This document shows positions 26,013 through 36,274 of a stretch of 64,000 nucleotides of DNA, piece after piece; the first letter of the stretch is position 1; every line of letters begins with the position of its first letter. The stretch covers positions 1,803,001 through 1,867,000 of the forward strand of contig NZ_JALJWV010000001.1 of the NCBI RefSeq assembly GCF_024169655.1, written 5' to 3'. A model generated the notes under the pieces. That model saw only the letters and a list, made by a program, of their open reading frames with translations, was not told where the DNA came from and did no database searches. Position numbers and translations under genes: made by a program. The stretch is from Pseudomonas marginalis (GTDB taxonomy: Bacteria; Pseudomonadota; Gammaproteobacteria; Pseudomonadales; Pseudomonadaceae).

Positions 26013-27788
26013 TTAATCGAGCAGGGAAATGGCAGTCGGCGCATCGTTGCCGACCAGGGCCAGGTCTTCGAATTCGTTGACGGCGTTGATCTCGGTGCCC
26101 ATGGAAATATTGGTCACGCGCTCCAGAATAATCTCAACGATCACCGGAACCTTGAATTCTTCGAGCATTTCCTGGGCACGGCGCAGTGCCGGCTGGATCT
26201 GGCCCGGCTCGAACACGCGCAGGGCCTTGCACCCCAGTCCTTCGGCGACCGCGACGTGGTCGACGCCATAGCCGTTGAGTTCCGGAGCGTTGAGGTTGTC
26301 GAAAGACAACTGCACGCAGTAGTCCATTTCGAACCCGCGCTGGGCCTGGCGTATCAATCCCAGGTAGGAGTTGTTCACCACCACGTGGATATACGGCAGC
26401 TTGAACTGCGCACCCACGGCCAGTTCTTCGATCATGAACTGGAAGTCATAGTCGCCGGACAGCGCCACCACCTTGCGGCTCGGGTCGGCCTTGACCACGC
26501 CGAGCGCCGCCGGGATGGTCCAGCCCAACGGGCCGGCCTGGCCGCAGTTGATCCAGTGGCGTGGCTTGTAGACGTGCAGGAATTGCGCACCGGCAATCTG
26601 CGACAGGCCGATGGTGCTGACGTAGCAGGTGTCTTTGCCGAACACCTGGTTCATCTCTTCGTACACCCGTTGCGGCTTGACCGGCACGTTGTCGAAGTGG
26701 GTCTTGCGCTGCAGGGTGGCCTTGCGCTGCTGGCAGTCATGCAGCCAGGCGCTGCGGTCCTTGAGTTTGCCGGCGGCTTTCCACTCGCGGGCGACTTCGA
26801 TGAACATCGTCAGCGCTGCACCGGCGTCGGAAACGATGCCCAGGTCCGGGGTGAATACGCGACCGATTTGCGTCGGCTCGATGTCGACGTGGATAAATCG
26901 GCGCCCCTCGGTGTACACCTCCACCGAACCGGTGTGGCGGTTGGCCCAACGGTTGCCGATGCCGAGCACCATGTCCGATTTCAGCAGCGTCGCGTTGCCA
27001 TAACGGTGGGAGGTTTGCAGGCCGACCATGCCCACCATCTGCGGGTGATCGTCGGGGAGGGTGCCCCAGCCCATCAGGGTCGGGATCACCGGGATGCCGG
27101 TCAGCTCGGCGAACTCCATCAGCAGGTCGCTGGCATCGGCATTGATCACGCCGCCACCGCTCACCAGCAGCGGGCGTTCGGCCTGGTTGAGCAGGGCCAG
27201 GGCTTTTTCCACCTGGATGCGCGTGGCCACGGGTTTGGCCAGGGGCAGCGGCTGGTAGGCGTCGATGTCGAATTCGATCTCGGCCATCTGCACGTCGAAC
27301 GGCAGGTCGATCAGCACCGGGCCAGGGCGGCCGGAACGCATTTCATAAAAGGCTTTCTGGAACGCATACGGCACCTGGCCGGGTTCGAGGACGGTGGTTG
27401 CCCACTTGGTCACCGGCTTGACGATGCTGGTGATGTCCACGGCCTGGAAATCTTCCTTGTGCATTCGCGCCCGGGGGGCCTGGCCGGTGATGCACAGGAT
27501 TGGAATCGAGTCGGCCGAGGCGCTGTACAGGCCGGTGACCATGTCGGTGCCCGCCGGGCCCGATGTGCCGATGCACACGCCGATATTGCCGGCCTTGGTG
27601 CGGGTGTAGCCCTCGGCCATGTGCGAGGCGCCTTCAACATGGCGAGCAAGGACGTGATCGATGCCACCCACCTTCTGCAAGGCCGAATACAGCGGGTTGA
27701 TCGCGGCGCCTGGAATACCGAAGGCGGTGTCGACTCCTTCGCGGCGCATCACCAGAACGGCGGCTTCGATTGCTCTCATTTTGCTCAT
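26013..27788 (-). CDS. gcl: Glyoxylate carboligase (tartronate-semialdehyde synthase)
   Basis: Condenses two glyoxylate molecules to tartronate semialdehyde and CO2, using thiamine diphosphate. The 591-aa protein has the three-domain ThDP-enzyme layout, with PYR domain start [20 protein letters not shown] and ThDP/Mg motif [15 protein letters not shown] near residue 440. The N-terminal region [14 protein letters not shown] has valine or isoleucine-type residues in place of the catalytic glutamate of other ThDP enzymes, as known for Gcl. First gene of gcl-hyi-glxR. Confidence 0.95.
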   Translation of the reverse strand: MSKMRAIEAAVLVMRREGVDTAFGIPGAAINPLYSALQKVGGIDHVLARHVEGASHMAEGYTRTKAGNIGVCIGTSGPAGTDMVTGLYSASADSIPILCITGQAPRARMHKEDFQAVDITSIVKPVTKWATTVLEPGQVPYAFQKAFYEMRSGRPGPVLIDLPFDVQMAEIEFDIDAYQPLPLAKPVATRIQVEKALALLNQAERPLLVSGGGVINADASDLLMEFAELTGIPVIPTLMGWGTLPDDHPQMVGMVGLQTSHRYGNATLLKSDMVLGIGNRWANRHTGSVEVYTEGRRFIHVDIEPTQIGRVFTPDLGIVSDAGAALTMFIEVAREWKAAGKLKDRSAWLHDCQQRKATLQRKTHFDNVPVKPQRVYEEMNQVFGKDTCYVSTIGLSQIAGAQFLHVYKPRHWINCGQAGPLGWTIPAALGVVKADPSRKVVALSGDYDFQFMIEELAVGAQFKLPYIHVVVNNSYLGLIRQAQRGFEMDYCVQLSFDNLNAPELNGYGVDHVAVAEGLGCKALRVFEPGQIQPALRRAQEMLEEFKVPVIVEIILERVTNISMGTEINAVNEFEDLALVGNDAPTAISLLD

Positions 27789-27815
27789 TATTTTGGTGCC
27801 TCTTGCGTTTTGTAA

Positions 27816-27825
27816 TTGTATACAA
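27816..27825. promoter_or_regulatory. TTGTATACAA palindromic operator, gcl side
   Basis: A perfect 10-base palindrome within AATTGTATACAAGTT, 28 bases upstream of the gcl start. The dyad resembles operators of GntR/FadR-subfamily repressors. A partial second copy at 27954 lies on the other side of the divergent region. Confidence 0.6.
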
Positions 27826-27953
27826 GTTGCGTCTGCGTAAAGTGTATTCATGGCGAGCGGCGCAGGTCAATGCATTTTATTCGGCGGTCTTTGCGTTTGT
27901 CTTGGTGCATTTTTAGGCTGGTTTTCCGACGATACGCGGACAATTTTGATTTT

Positions 27954-27963
27954 TTGTATACAT
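27954..27963. promoter_or_regulatory. Second TTGTATACA-type site, DUF336 side
   Basis: TTGTATACAT matches the site at 27816 at nine of ten positions and is about 90 bases upstream of the divergent DUF336 gene. The pair suggests one regulator controlling both directions. Confidence 0.5.
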
Positions 27964-28053
27964 AAAGCGTGATTATTGTGTTCTATTTATTGTGTTTTGT
28001 GGCTGCTGAAGAAGAGCCCACGGCTTTCCCATAACAAGATAAGGACGGCACCC

Positions 28054-28494
28054 ATGAGCGCGTTAACCTTGAACATCGCAGTCAACCTGGCCGGCCAGGC
28101 CCTCGCCGCAGGCCGCGCCATTGCCGCAGCACCGCTGACCATTGCCGTGCTCGACGGCGGCGGCCACCTGATCACCTTGCAACGGGAAGACGGCGCCAGC
28201 CTGCTGCGCCCGCAGATCGCCATCGGCAAGGCCTGGGGCGCGATTGCCCTGGGCAAAGGTTCACGCCTGCTCGCGCTGGATGCGCAGCAGCGCCCGGCAT
28301 TTATCGCTGCGTTGAACAGCCTGGGGCAGGGCAGCGTGGTGCCGGCGCCGGGCGGGGTGTTGATTCGGGATCAGGAAGGGTTGGTGCTGGGGGCGATCGG
28401 GATCAGCGGGGATACGTCGGATATTGATGAGCAGTGCGCGATTACGGCGATCGAGGGGGTGGGGTTGTGGGCGGATGCGGGGGTGTCAGCCTGA
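28054..28494 (+). CDS. GlcG/HbpS-like DUF336 protein
   Basis: A 146-aa protein of the DUF336 family with the typical LTIAVLDGGGHLITLQREDGA strand-loop and IGISGDTSDIDEQCA near the C-terminus. Related proteins (GlcG, HbpS, PduO C-terminal) are linked to glycolate use or haem binding. It is divergent from gcl and shares the operator pair, so a role in C2/C3 acid metabolism is likely but unproven. Start ATG 28054 follows AAGGA. Confidence 0.82.
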   Translation: MSALTLNIAVNLAGQALAAGRAIAAAPLTIAVLDGGGHLITLQREDGASLLRPQIAIGKAWGAIALGKGSRLLALDAQQRPAFIAALNSLGQGSVVPAPGGVLIRDQEGLVLGAIGISGDTSDIDEQCAITAIEGVGLWADAGVSA

Positions 28495-28517
28495 TTTTTG
28501 GATGATTGCCAGGGCCT

Positions 28518-28608
28518 CATCGGGAGCAAGCTCCCTCCCACCTTTGACGGTATTCACAAATAGACATGTGTAAACCCGATCAAATGTGGGAGGGCGCTTG
28601 CCCCCGAT
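28518..28608. repeat. REP-type doublet in divergent orientation
   Basis: ATCGGGAGCAAGCTCCCTCC at the left and TGTGGGAGGGCGCTTGCCCC at the right. The arms face the opposite way from those in the 6428 and 39033 doublets. It lies between the convergent DUF336 and TetR genes. Confidence 0.82.
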
Positions 28609-28629
28609 TGCCACAGGCGCCTCGGTGTC

Positions 28630-29235
28630 TCAGTCCGGCGCACAGCCCTTGAGCACCAACCGAATAATCGTCTGCGCCGCCGCCTCGTAATCCGCCTCAT
28701 CCAGCTTGGCTTTACCCGTCACCGCCGAAATCTGCCAATCAAAATCCGCATACGTCTGGGTTGCGGCCCAGATGCTGAACATCAAGTGATTGGGCTCAAT
28801 CGCAGCGATCAGCCCGCGATCGACCCAGTGCTGGATACAGTCGATATTGTGCTTGGCCTGGGCGTTGAGTTGCTCGACCTGCTCGGCGCTCAGGTGCGGG
28901 GCGCCGTGCATGATTTCGCTGGCGAACACCTTGGAGGCGAAGGGCAGGTCGCGGGAGATGCGGATTTTCGAGCGGATGTAGTTGCTCAGCACCACCGCCG
29001 GCTCGCCCTCCCGGTTGAACGGCGTGGAGGCCGCCAGGATCGGCTCGATAATGCTCTCGAGCACTTCGCGGTAGAGGTTGTCCTTGGACTTGAAGTAGTA
29101 GTAGACGTTGGGCTTGGGCAGCCCGGCCTTGGCGGCGATGTCGCTGGTTTTGGTCGCGGCGAAGCCCTTGTCGGCAAACTCCTCGCTTGCCGCCCGCAGG
29201 ATCTTTTCTTTATTGCGCTCGCGAATGCTGCTCAT
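28630..29235 (-). CDS. TetR-family regulator (RutR-like C-terminal domain)
   Basis: A 201-aa repressor. The N-terminal HTH covers KILRAASEEFADKGFAATKT and SDIAAKAGLPKPNVYYYFKS, followed by KDNLYREVLE. The C-terminal part (FASEIMHGAPHLS, IDCIQHWVDRGLI) resembles the RutR/YcdC ligand domain, whose known ligands are pyrimidines in E. coli. It starts at ATG 29235. The target is unknown; it is divergent from the DUF808 gene. Confidence 0.9.
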   Translation of the reverse strand: MSSIRERNKEKILRAASEEFADKGFAATKTSDIAAKAGLPKPNVYYYFKSKDNLYREVLESIIEPILAASTPFNREGEPAVVLSNYIRSKIRISRDLPFASKVFASEIMHGAPHLSAEQVEQLNAQAKHNIDCIQHWVDRGLIAAIEPNHLMFSIWAATQTYADFDWQISAVTGKAKLDEADYEAAAQTIIRLVLKGCAPD

Positions 29236-29370
29236 AAACCAGAGGGTTCCTTGCCATGACAGGCGGTTGCGCATGGTAGCACCGGCCATCCGCGAGCCTC
29301 AACAATGTGCCCGCAACGCCCATGGCCGCGTTATGCTCGCGCCATCTCACCCTTGATGGAAGCCCGATTC

Positions 29371-30285
<915 letters not shown>

Positions 30286-30432
30286 TTGGGTATTCAGGGT
30301 TTTGCCTACAAAAAACTCAGAAATGGACCATCTGTAAAAAATAGATTATTTGTGCAAGTTGGCGTAGTGTCCGCTTGGTCAGTGACTGAGCCTGCGTCAA
30401 TTACCCGTATCCCTTCAGGTTAATCAGGCCTC

Positions 30433-30470
30433 AGGCACTACCCAGAATAAAAATAATTCGGTAGGTGCCT
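30433..30470 (+). promoter_or_regulatory. Inverted repeat that could mask the ABC-transporter ribosome site
   Basis: AGGCACTACC (30433-30442) pairs with GGTAGGTGCCT (30460-30470) with one bulged base, leaving a 17-nt AT-rich loop. The right arm contains the only GG-rich ribosome-binding candidate, four bases before the ATG at 30473. The fold could gate translation or be a protein operator. Confidence 0.5.
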
Positions 30471-30472
30471 TC

Positions 30473-31225
30473 ATGAAACACGTCAAACAGACGCTCTATG
30501 CCGTAACGATCACCCTCGGGCTGCTGTCGGTGGCCCACGCGCAACCGCTGCGTTTCGCCACGGAGGGCGCTTATCCGCCGTTCAACTACGTGGACTCGAA
30601 TAACCAACTGCGTGGTTTTGACGTCGATATGGCGAACGCCCTATGCGCCAGGCTCGGCGTCGAATGCACGATTGTTGCCCAGGACTGGGAGGGCATCATC
30701 CCGGGCCTGCTCGCGAAAAAGTACGACGCGATCATCGCCTCGATGGCCATCACCGAAGAGCGCCAGAAGACCGTCAGCTTCACCCAGCCCTACAACCGCA
30801 CGCGCATGGTCCTGGCAGTGCCCAGGGGCAGCGACATTCAGGACACTGCACCGGCCACGCTGGCCGGCAAGACGGTCGGCGCTCAATCGTCCTCGACCCA
30901 GGGCATCTACAACCAGGATGTCTATGGCGCCAATGGCGCGCGGGTCAAGTTGTATGTCGGGCAGGACGAGGCCAACAGTGACCTGCTCAATGGTCGCCTG
31001 GATGCGGTGGTCAACGACAGCGCGCCGATGCAGGAGTGGTTGAAGAGCACCGACCCGCAGTGTTGCCGGGTGCTGGCTATCCCCGGTACGCAAAGCGATG
31101 CCGGTATTGCCGTGCGCAAGGCTGATGAGGCGTTGCGCATCAGGCTGAACCAGGCCATCGCGGATGTGGTCGCCGACGGCACGTATCGACAGCTCAAGTT
31201 GGCCCATGGCCTTGAGGATGATTAA
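30473..31225 (+). CDS. Polar amino-acid ABC transporter, periplasmic binding protein
   Basis: A 250-aa family-3 solute-binding protein with a signal peptide cut near AHA|QPL. The motif ATEGAYPPFNYVDSNNQLRG, then FDVDMANALCARLG, is characteristic of the lysine/arginine/ornithine and octopine type binders. DAIIASMAITEERQKTVSFT is also typical. It heads a four-gene operon with two permeases and an ATPase. A basic amino acid or opine-like substrate is likely by family, but not certain. Confidence 0.92.
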   Translation: MKHVKQTLYAVTITLGLLSVAHAQPLRFATEGAYPPFNYVDSNNQLRGFDVDMANALCARLGVECTIVAQDWEGIIPGLLAKKYDAIIASMAITEERQKTVSFTQPYNRTRMVLAVPRGSDIQDTAPATLAGKTVGAQSSSTQGIYNQDVYGANGARVKLYVGQDEANSDLLNGRLDAVVNDSAPMQEWLKSTDPQCCRVLAIPGTQSDAGIAVRKADEALRIRLNQAIADVVADGTYRQLKLAHGLEDD

Positions 31226-31242
31226 GCACGGGAGTGTCTTCC

Positions 31243-31959
31243 ATGTTCGAGTCATTGGGGTTGTTGTCGTTGGGCGCGGGCGGTTGGGGCGGCGCGCTGC
31301 TGGCGGGCGCTGGGGTCACGATGGCGCTGGCATTGGCGTGTGTGCCGCTGGGGTTGCCATTGGGCTTGTTGGTGGCGTTGTGCAGCAAATCGCCTAACGC
31401 AACGGTGAGGGCGATGGCGGCACTGTTCTCCACGTGTTTTCGTGGCTTGCCGGAGTTGCTGACGTTATTGATCGTGTATTACGGCATCCAGATCGCGCTA
31501 CAGAAATTCCAGGCGTATTGGGGCGGTTCGGCCGAGTTTTCCATCAACGCGTTTGTGGCGGCGGTGATCGCGTTCAGCCTGGTGCTGGCGGCCTTTTCCA
31601 GCGAAGTGTGGCTGGGTGCGCTGAAGACCGTGGCACGCGGTCAGTATGAAGGCGCCCAGGCACTGGGCTTGAGTCGCAGGCAGACGTTTTTCAAGGTGGT
31701 GCTGCCGCAGGTGATGAGGATCGCCTTGCCGGGGCTGTCGAACAACTGGTTGAGCCTGCTCAAGGACACGGCGTTGGTGTCGACCATTTCCCTGGTGGAC
31801 TTGATGCGCCAGACCAGCCTGGCGGTGAATGCCACCAAGGAGCCGATGCTGTTTTATCTGGCGGCGTGTTGTCTGTACCTGCTGCTGTCATCGATCTCGG
31901 GTTTTTGCATCGCGCAGCTTGAAAAGCACTACGGCCAGGGCCGGGAGCGTGCCTCATGA
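31243..31959 (+). CDS. Polar amino-acid ABC transporter permease (HisQ-like)
   Basis: A 238-aa inner-membrane permease of the HisMQ type. It has about five helices and the EAA loop EGAQALGLSRRQTFFKVVLP, followed by QVMRIALPG. I use ATG 31243; an in-frame GTG at 31234 precedes it by three codons. Its stop overlaps the next permease start by four bases. Confidence 0.92.
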   Translation: MFESLGLLSLGAGGWGGALLAGAGVTMALALACVPLGLPLGLLVALCSKSPNATVRAMAALFSTCFRGLPELLTLLIVYYGIQIALQKFQAYWGGSAEFSINAFVAAVIAFSLVLAAFSSEVWLGALKTVARGQYEGAQALGLSRRQTFFKVVLPQVMRIALPGLSNNWLSLLKDTALVSTISLVDLMRQTSLAVNATKEPMLFYLAACCLYLLLSSISGFCIAQLEKHYGQGRERAS

Positions 31960-32678
31960 CGGCGGGCGAGCGCTTTGCCGAGTGGCTCGGGCTTGAACTG
32001 TTTCAGCGCTATGGGGCGCAGTTGCTCGATGGTTTGTTGCTTACCCTGCAATTGGTGGCGCTATCGAGCAGCGTCGGGATGGTGCTCGGCGTGCTGTTGG
32101 CGTTGGGCAGGACTTCGCGCTGGCGTTCGTTGCAGTACGCGTGCAGGGCCTATGTCTACTTTTTCAGGGGCTCTCCACTGCTGGCGCAACTGTTCCTGAT
32201 TTATTACGGCTTGGGTTCCTTCCATGGTTTTTGGCGCGACCTTGGCCTGTGGGGGTGGTTCGGCGACCCATGGTTTTGCGCTTTGCTGGCGTTCACCTTG
32301 AATACGGCGGCCTACCAGGCCGAGATCTTTCGTGGCGGGTTGCTCTCCGTGCCGCGTGCCTACTATGAGGCCGCGACGGTGTTGGGGTTGAACCGCACCA
32401 CCACGTTTTTCAAGGTGACTTTGCCGCAGGTGCTCATCGTGACGGTGGGGCCACTGGGCAATGAACTGATTTTGATCATCAAGGCCAGCGCGATTGTGTC
32501 GCTGGTGACCTTGCTGGATTTGATGGGCGTGGCGAAGCTGGCGTTCTCACGCACTTTTGATTTCCAGGTGTATGTGTGGGTGGCGCTGGTTTACCTGGTG
32601 GTGGTCGAGTGTGTCCGGCGCGGGGTGAAGCGTCTTGATCGTCGACTTACCCAGCATCTGCGGCCAACTGACGAATGA
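31956..32678 (+). CDS. Polar amino-acid ABC transporter permease (HisM-like)
   Basis: The partner permease, 240 aa, with [19 protein letters not shown] near residue 70 and the EAA loop [20 protein letters not shown] preceding [11 protein letters not shown]. It overlaps the upstream permease and the downstream ATPase gene by four bases each (ATGA arrangements), so the three are coupled. Confidence 0.92.
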   Translation: MTAGERFAEWLGLELFQRYGAQLLDGLLLTLQLVALSSSVGMVLGVLLALGRTSRWRSLQYACRAYVYFFRGSPLLAQLFLIYYGLGSFHGFWRDLGLWGWFGDPWFCALLAFTLNTAAYQAEIFRGGLLSVPRAYYEAATVLGLNRTTTFFKVTLPQVLIVTVGPLGNELILIIKASAIVSLVTLLDLMGVAKLAFSRTFDFQVYVWVALVYLVVVECVRRGVKRLDRRLTQHLRPTDE

Positions 32679-33472
32679 TAGAAGAGGGCGGGCACATGGG
32701 GTCATCAATGGAGTTAAAGCAGTTGATCTGCCCACCTGCGCCGGTGGTCATCGACGTCGAAGGGCTGAGCAAATGGTACGGCCCGTATCAGGTGTTGCAC
32801 GGCATCGACCTGCGGGTGGTGCAAGGCGAACGCATTGTGCTGTGCGGTACCTCGGGCTCCGGCAAGTCCACGTTGATCCGTTGCCTCAATCGTCTGGAGC
32901 CGGCGCAGCAGGGCCGAATCCAGGTGCTGGGCACCGACTTGAGCGCTTCGCCGACGCTCTGCCGGGCAGCCTTGCGTGAGGTCGGCATGGTGTTTCAGGG
33001 CTTCAACCTGTTTGCGCACCTGACCGTCTTGCAAAACTGCATGCTGGCGCCGATGTCCGTGCGCGGCATGCCCCGCGACAGTGCACAGGACCAGGCCATG
33101 GCGCTGCTGAAAAAAGTCGGGATTGATCAACACTGGAAAAAATACCCGTCGCAACTGTCGGGCGGCCAGCAACAACGGGTCGCGATTGCCAGGGCATTGT
33201 GCATGGCCCCAAAAATCATGCTGTTCGATGAGCCGACGTCAGCGCTGGACCCGGAGGCTGTCGGCGAGGTGCTGGACGTGATGGTCATGCTCGCCGAAAG
33301 CGGCATGACCCTGCTCTGCGTCACTCACGAAATGGGCTTTGCCCGGCAAGTCGCCGGGCGTGTGCTGTTTCTCGATGGCGGGCGGATCATCGAAGACCAG
33401 CCGCCGGAGGCGTTTTTCACTGCGCCGCGAACGCCACGTGCCCAAGCGTTTCTGGCGCAGGTGCTGGGGTAG
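32675..33472 (+). CDS. Polar amino-acid ABC transporter ATP-binding protein (HisP-like)
   Basis: A 265-aa ATPase. Walker [10 protein letters not shown] is at 58-66, the signature LSGGQQQR follows the PSQ segment near residue 155, and Walker [15 protein letters not shown] lies just beyond. The N-terminal 25 residues are longer than usual, so initiation at the ATG of MGSSMELKQ (codon 8) is possible. It ends the operon before a strong terminator. Confidence 0.93.
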   Translation: MIEEGGHMGSSMELKQLICPPAPVVIDVEGLSKWYGPYQVLHGIDLRVVQGERIVLCGTSGSGKSTLIRCLNRLEPAQQGRIQVLGTDLSASPTLCRAALREVGMVFQGFNLFAHLTVLQNCMLAPMSVRGMPRDSAQDQAMALLKKVGIDQHWKKYPSQLSGGQQQRVAIARALCMAPKIMLFDEPTSALDPEAVGEVLDVMVMLAESGMTLLCVTHEMGFARQVAGRVLFLDGGRIIEDQPPEAFFTAPRTPRAQAFLAQVLG

Positions 33473-33498
33473 GCGGCTGGCATCGAGCAGGCAAAAAA

Positions 33499-33525
33499 AA
33501 GCCATTCGAGCGCGTCGAATGGCTT
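33499..33525. terminator. Bidirectional intrinsic terminator
   Basis: A perfect 11-bp stem AAGCCATTCGA / TCGAATGGCTT with a GCGCG loop. The A-tract before it (from 33493) supplies a U-tract for minus-strand transcripts from mlaA. It separates that gene from the convergent ABC operon. Confidence 0.92.
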
Positions 33526-33543
33526 GTTTACCGCGCGCTGCGC

Positions 33544-34332
33544 TTATTCGGCAATCTGCAATTTGCGCGATTCCGTATAGATGTAGCGCACCTTTTCGTA
33601 CTCGAACGGCGAGTTCAACTGACCGTAGCGGAAGCTGGTCTGATAACGCTTGTCGACCACGCGCAGGGCCCAGATCTCCGGATGGTTGGAGCTGACTTCG
33701 GAGACGTTCAGGAAGTTGATTTGCGATTCGGCGCTGTAGTCGACCACCAGGCCGGTGGTATCGCGCAGGTTCGACGGGCCCAGGATCGGCAGCACCAGAT
33801 AGGCGCCGCCAGGCACGCCATAGAAGCCCAGGGTCTGGCCGAAGTCTTCGCTTTGGCGCGGCAGGCCCATGGAGGTGGCCGGGTCCCAAAGGCCGGCGAC
33901 GCCGAGGGTGGTGTTGACCAGCAGGCGCCCGGTGGTTTCCAGGGAACGGTGGCCCTTGAGTTGCAGCAGGCTGTTCAACAGGTTGGGCACATCGCCCAGG
34001 TTGTTGAAGAAATTGCTCACGCCGGTACGCAGGAAGCTCGGCGTGACGTAGCGGTAACCGTCGACTACCGGCAGAAACACCCATTGGTCGAAGCGGTAGT
34101 TGAAGTGGTACACGCGGCGGTTCCACGACTCCAACGGGTCATACACGTTGAGGGCGGTCAGCGACGAGCGTTCGAATTCGCGCTGGTCCAGGCCTGGGTT
34201 GAACTTGAGCTTGCTCAGCGGCTCCTTGAAGCCGTCGGCACCTACTACGGTGGGCGCGTGAGCCTTGCTGTTGTCGGCATTGGCCACGCTTGCGCACATC
34301 AGGGCGGCAAGCAGCAGAAGATATTTAGCCAC
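33544..34332 (-). CDS. mlaA: MlaA/VacJ-family protein
   Basis: A 262-aa homologue of MlaA, the outer-membrane component that removes mislocalised phospholipids with MlaFEDCB. The family core is clear: YDPLESWNRRVYHFNYRFDQ, FFNNLGDVPNLLNSLLQ and GLWDPATSMGL. The N-terminal signal (LLLLAALMCASVANA) has a cysteine at 13 but no proper lipobox (ALM before it); a type I cut at ANA|D is more likely. That is unusual for a protein normally lipid-anchored. It overlaps the hydrolase gene by eight bases. mla transport genes are not nearby. Confidence 0.88.
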   Translation of the reverse strand: MAKYLLLLAALMCASVANADNSKAHAPTVVGADGFKEPLSKLKFNPGLDQREFERSSLTALNVYDPLESWNRRVYHFNYRFDQWVFLPVVDGYRYVTPSFLRTGVSNFFNNLGDVPNLLNSLLQLKGHRSLETTGRLLVNTTLGVAGLWDPATSMGLPRQSEDFGQTLGFYGVPGGAYLVLPILGPSNLRDTTGLVVDYSAESQINFLNVSEVSSNHPEIWALRVVDKRYQTSFRYGQLNSPFEYEKVRYIYTESRKLQIAE

Positions 34333-35623
34333 GGAAAAACTCCAGCATGGCGTCGGCGTTGACGCGGTAATTGAGGTTGCCGCAATGGCCGCCCAGCGGG
34401 TAGACGGTCAAGCGATCGCCGAAGGTTTGACGCAGGAAGCCGAGGTCGCCCGGGCCGAGGATCACGTCGTCGGCGTTGTGCATGACGGCGATTTTCGGGC
34501 TGGTGTGCAGGTAGTCCTTGAGGGCGTACAGGCTGACCTGATCGACCAGTTGCAACAGGCTGCCGCCATCGGAACGGGCGCGCCACATCGGGATGACCTG
34601 TTCGGTGAGGTAGCAATCGAAGTCACATTGCAGCGCGCGCTTGAGGAACGGCGTGAGGCTGGTGCCTTCGGTGATCGGGTACTTCGGTGGGATGATCAGG
34701 CCACGGCGATTGATCAGGTCCGAGGTGAACGCGATGTCGGCCGACGAAAAGCGGAACGTGGTGCCGATCAGCATGGCCATTTGTTCGTTGGTCAGGTGTT
34801 GCTTGGAGTTCTGGAAGTCGTAGAGCAGGGCGTCGTTAAGGTCTATGTAGCCCTTTTGCTGGAAGTAACGGGTCAGTTTGTTCAACACCAGCTCATAAAA
34901 GGTTGTGGTGTTGTTGATGCCCTTGACCTCGGTTTGCACCAGCTTGTCGAGGTTGGTGATTGAGGTGTACAGGTTGACCGGCGGGTTGAGCAGCAGCACT
35001 TTCTTGAAGTTGAAGCTGCGGCGGGTTTCGTCGAGTTTGCTGACAAAGGCCGCATCCAGCGCGCCGAGGCTGTAGCCGCTGAGGTAAAAGTCGGTGACCG
35101 GCAGCGAGGCGTTCTGCGCGCGCACTGCTTGCATCACGCGGTACATATCTTCGGCGTCTTCCTGGGTGATGCCAGGCGTGGCGAAGCGCGAGGCGGCGCT
35201 CATGAAGTCGAAGCTGGTCGGCGATGACAGTTGCACGACGTGGTAGCCGGCCTGGTAGTAGAGTTTTTTCAGGTACTCGTTGATGCTGCTGTCAAACCGC
35301 GCACCGGTGCCCGCGATCAGGAAGATCAGCGGCGCAGCGCGGTCTTGCTTGGCGATGCGGTAGGTGAGTTTCTTCACCGCCCAGAAGTTGTCGGGCAGGC
35401 TGAATTCTCGCTCGGGGCGCATGTTCAGGGTGTAGTCGGACTGGTTGATTTCGTCGTTGCTCGGCAAGCTGGGCCGAAGGTCAGGCGGCGTGGTGGCAAT
35501 GGTCGCTTCGAACGGGTTGGTCAAAGGGAAGCCATAGCTGGCCTGGTCGATGTCGACGGCCAGTGCTGACGCACTCAAAAAAAGGCTGCCTAGCAAGGCA
35601 GCGCAGCGCAAGGAACGGAGCAT
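34325..35623 (-). CDS. Secreted alpha/beta hydrolase-fold protein
   Basis: A 432-aa protein with a signal peptide cut near ALA|VDI. The nucleophile elbow SGYSLGALDA places S185 in GxSxG. A candidate acid is in HNADDVILG and the histidine in GGHCGNL near the C-terminus, so the triad looks complete. It probably is a periplasmic esterase, lipase or thioesterase. It is upstream of mlaA in one transcription unit with an eight-base overlap, suggesting a shared job in envelope lipids; that is inference. Confidence 0.8.
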   Translation of the reverse strand: MLRSLRCAALLGSLFLSASALAVDIDQASYGFPLTNPFEATIATTPPDLRPSLPSNDEINQSDYTLNMRPEREFSLPDNFWAVKKLTYRIAKQDRAAPLIFLIAGTGARFDSSINEYLKKLYYQAGYHVVQLSSPTSFDFMSAASRFATPGITQEDAEDMYRVMQAVRAQNASLPVTDFYLSGYSLGALDAAFVSKLDETRRSFNFKKVLLLNPPVNLYTSITNLDKLVQTEVKGINNTTTFYELVLNKLTRYFQQKGYIDLNDALLYDFQNSKQHLTNEQMAMLIGTTFRFSSADIAFTSDLINRRGLIIPPKYPITEGTSLTPFLKRALQCDFDCYLTEQVIPMWRARSDGGSLLQLVDQVSLYALKDYLHTSPKIAVMHNADDVILGPGDLGFLRQTFGDRLTVYPLGGHCGNLNYRVNADAMLEFFRG

Positions 35624-35858
35624 GACTTAATCCCTAAGAGGAAACGTGCTGAATGAAGTTCGCAGGCTATGACCACCGCGTTGCCACCGAAGTGCCAGCC
35701 TTCGGCACGAAAAATCGGAAAAAAACGTCGGAATCGGGGTGATAGTCGCCAGAAGATACACTTTGCGACGCAATGATGGACACTTATCTGCGTACACATC
35801 TTGCTAACGGCCGCCGGGGGATTAAGCTGAGCGCCGTTTTTGCCTATCGGAGTGCTCC

Positions 35859-36227
35859 ATGTCCCGCCGCTTGCCGCTGATCCTGCTGCTTATTGCCCTG
35901 CCGTTATGGCTGGCCGCCAGTTATGCCGCACGTTACGGCTTTATGGAGGATGGCCGGTGGGTCGGTATTTGTGCGGATGAAGCCAGCCGCTGGGAATGCC
36001 AGGTGCGTTCGAACCTCGGTTTGATGATTCACTTCAAAATGATGGGCTGGGCGGCGCTGATGACGTCGATGCTGGCGTTTTTCGTGCCGGGGCGCGCGGG
36101 GTGGGGGTTGGCGGTGCTGGGGCTGGTGTTCGGGTTGCCAGCGCTGGCGTTGTACAACACCACGTTTGCGGTGTTTGCAGTGGTGATTGCGGGGTTGCGG
36201 TTGGTCCGCAAGCCTCGGGGCGCCTGA
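35859..36227 (+). CDS. Small membrane protein of unknown function
   Basis: A 122-aa protein with four likely membrane segments: residues 6-24, 52-72, 76-93 and 95-112. Between the first two lies a periplasm-sized loop with two cysteines, ICADEASRWECQ, that could form a disulfide. I do not recognise the family. It is divergent from the hydrolase-mlaA unit and convergent with the GH17 gene. Confidence 0.75.
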   Translation: MSRRLPLILLLIALPLWLAASYAARYGFMEDGRWVGICADEASRWECQVRSNLGLMIHFKMMGWAALMTSMLAFFVPGRAGWGLAVLGLVFGLPALALYNTTFAVFAVVIAGLRLVRKPRGA

Positions 36228-36274
36228 TAGGGCCAATCGGGGGCAAGTCGAATCGTCGCACCCCGATGGCGCTC

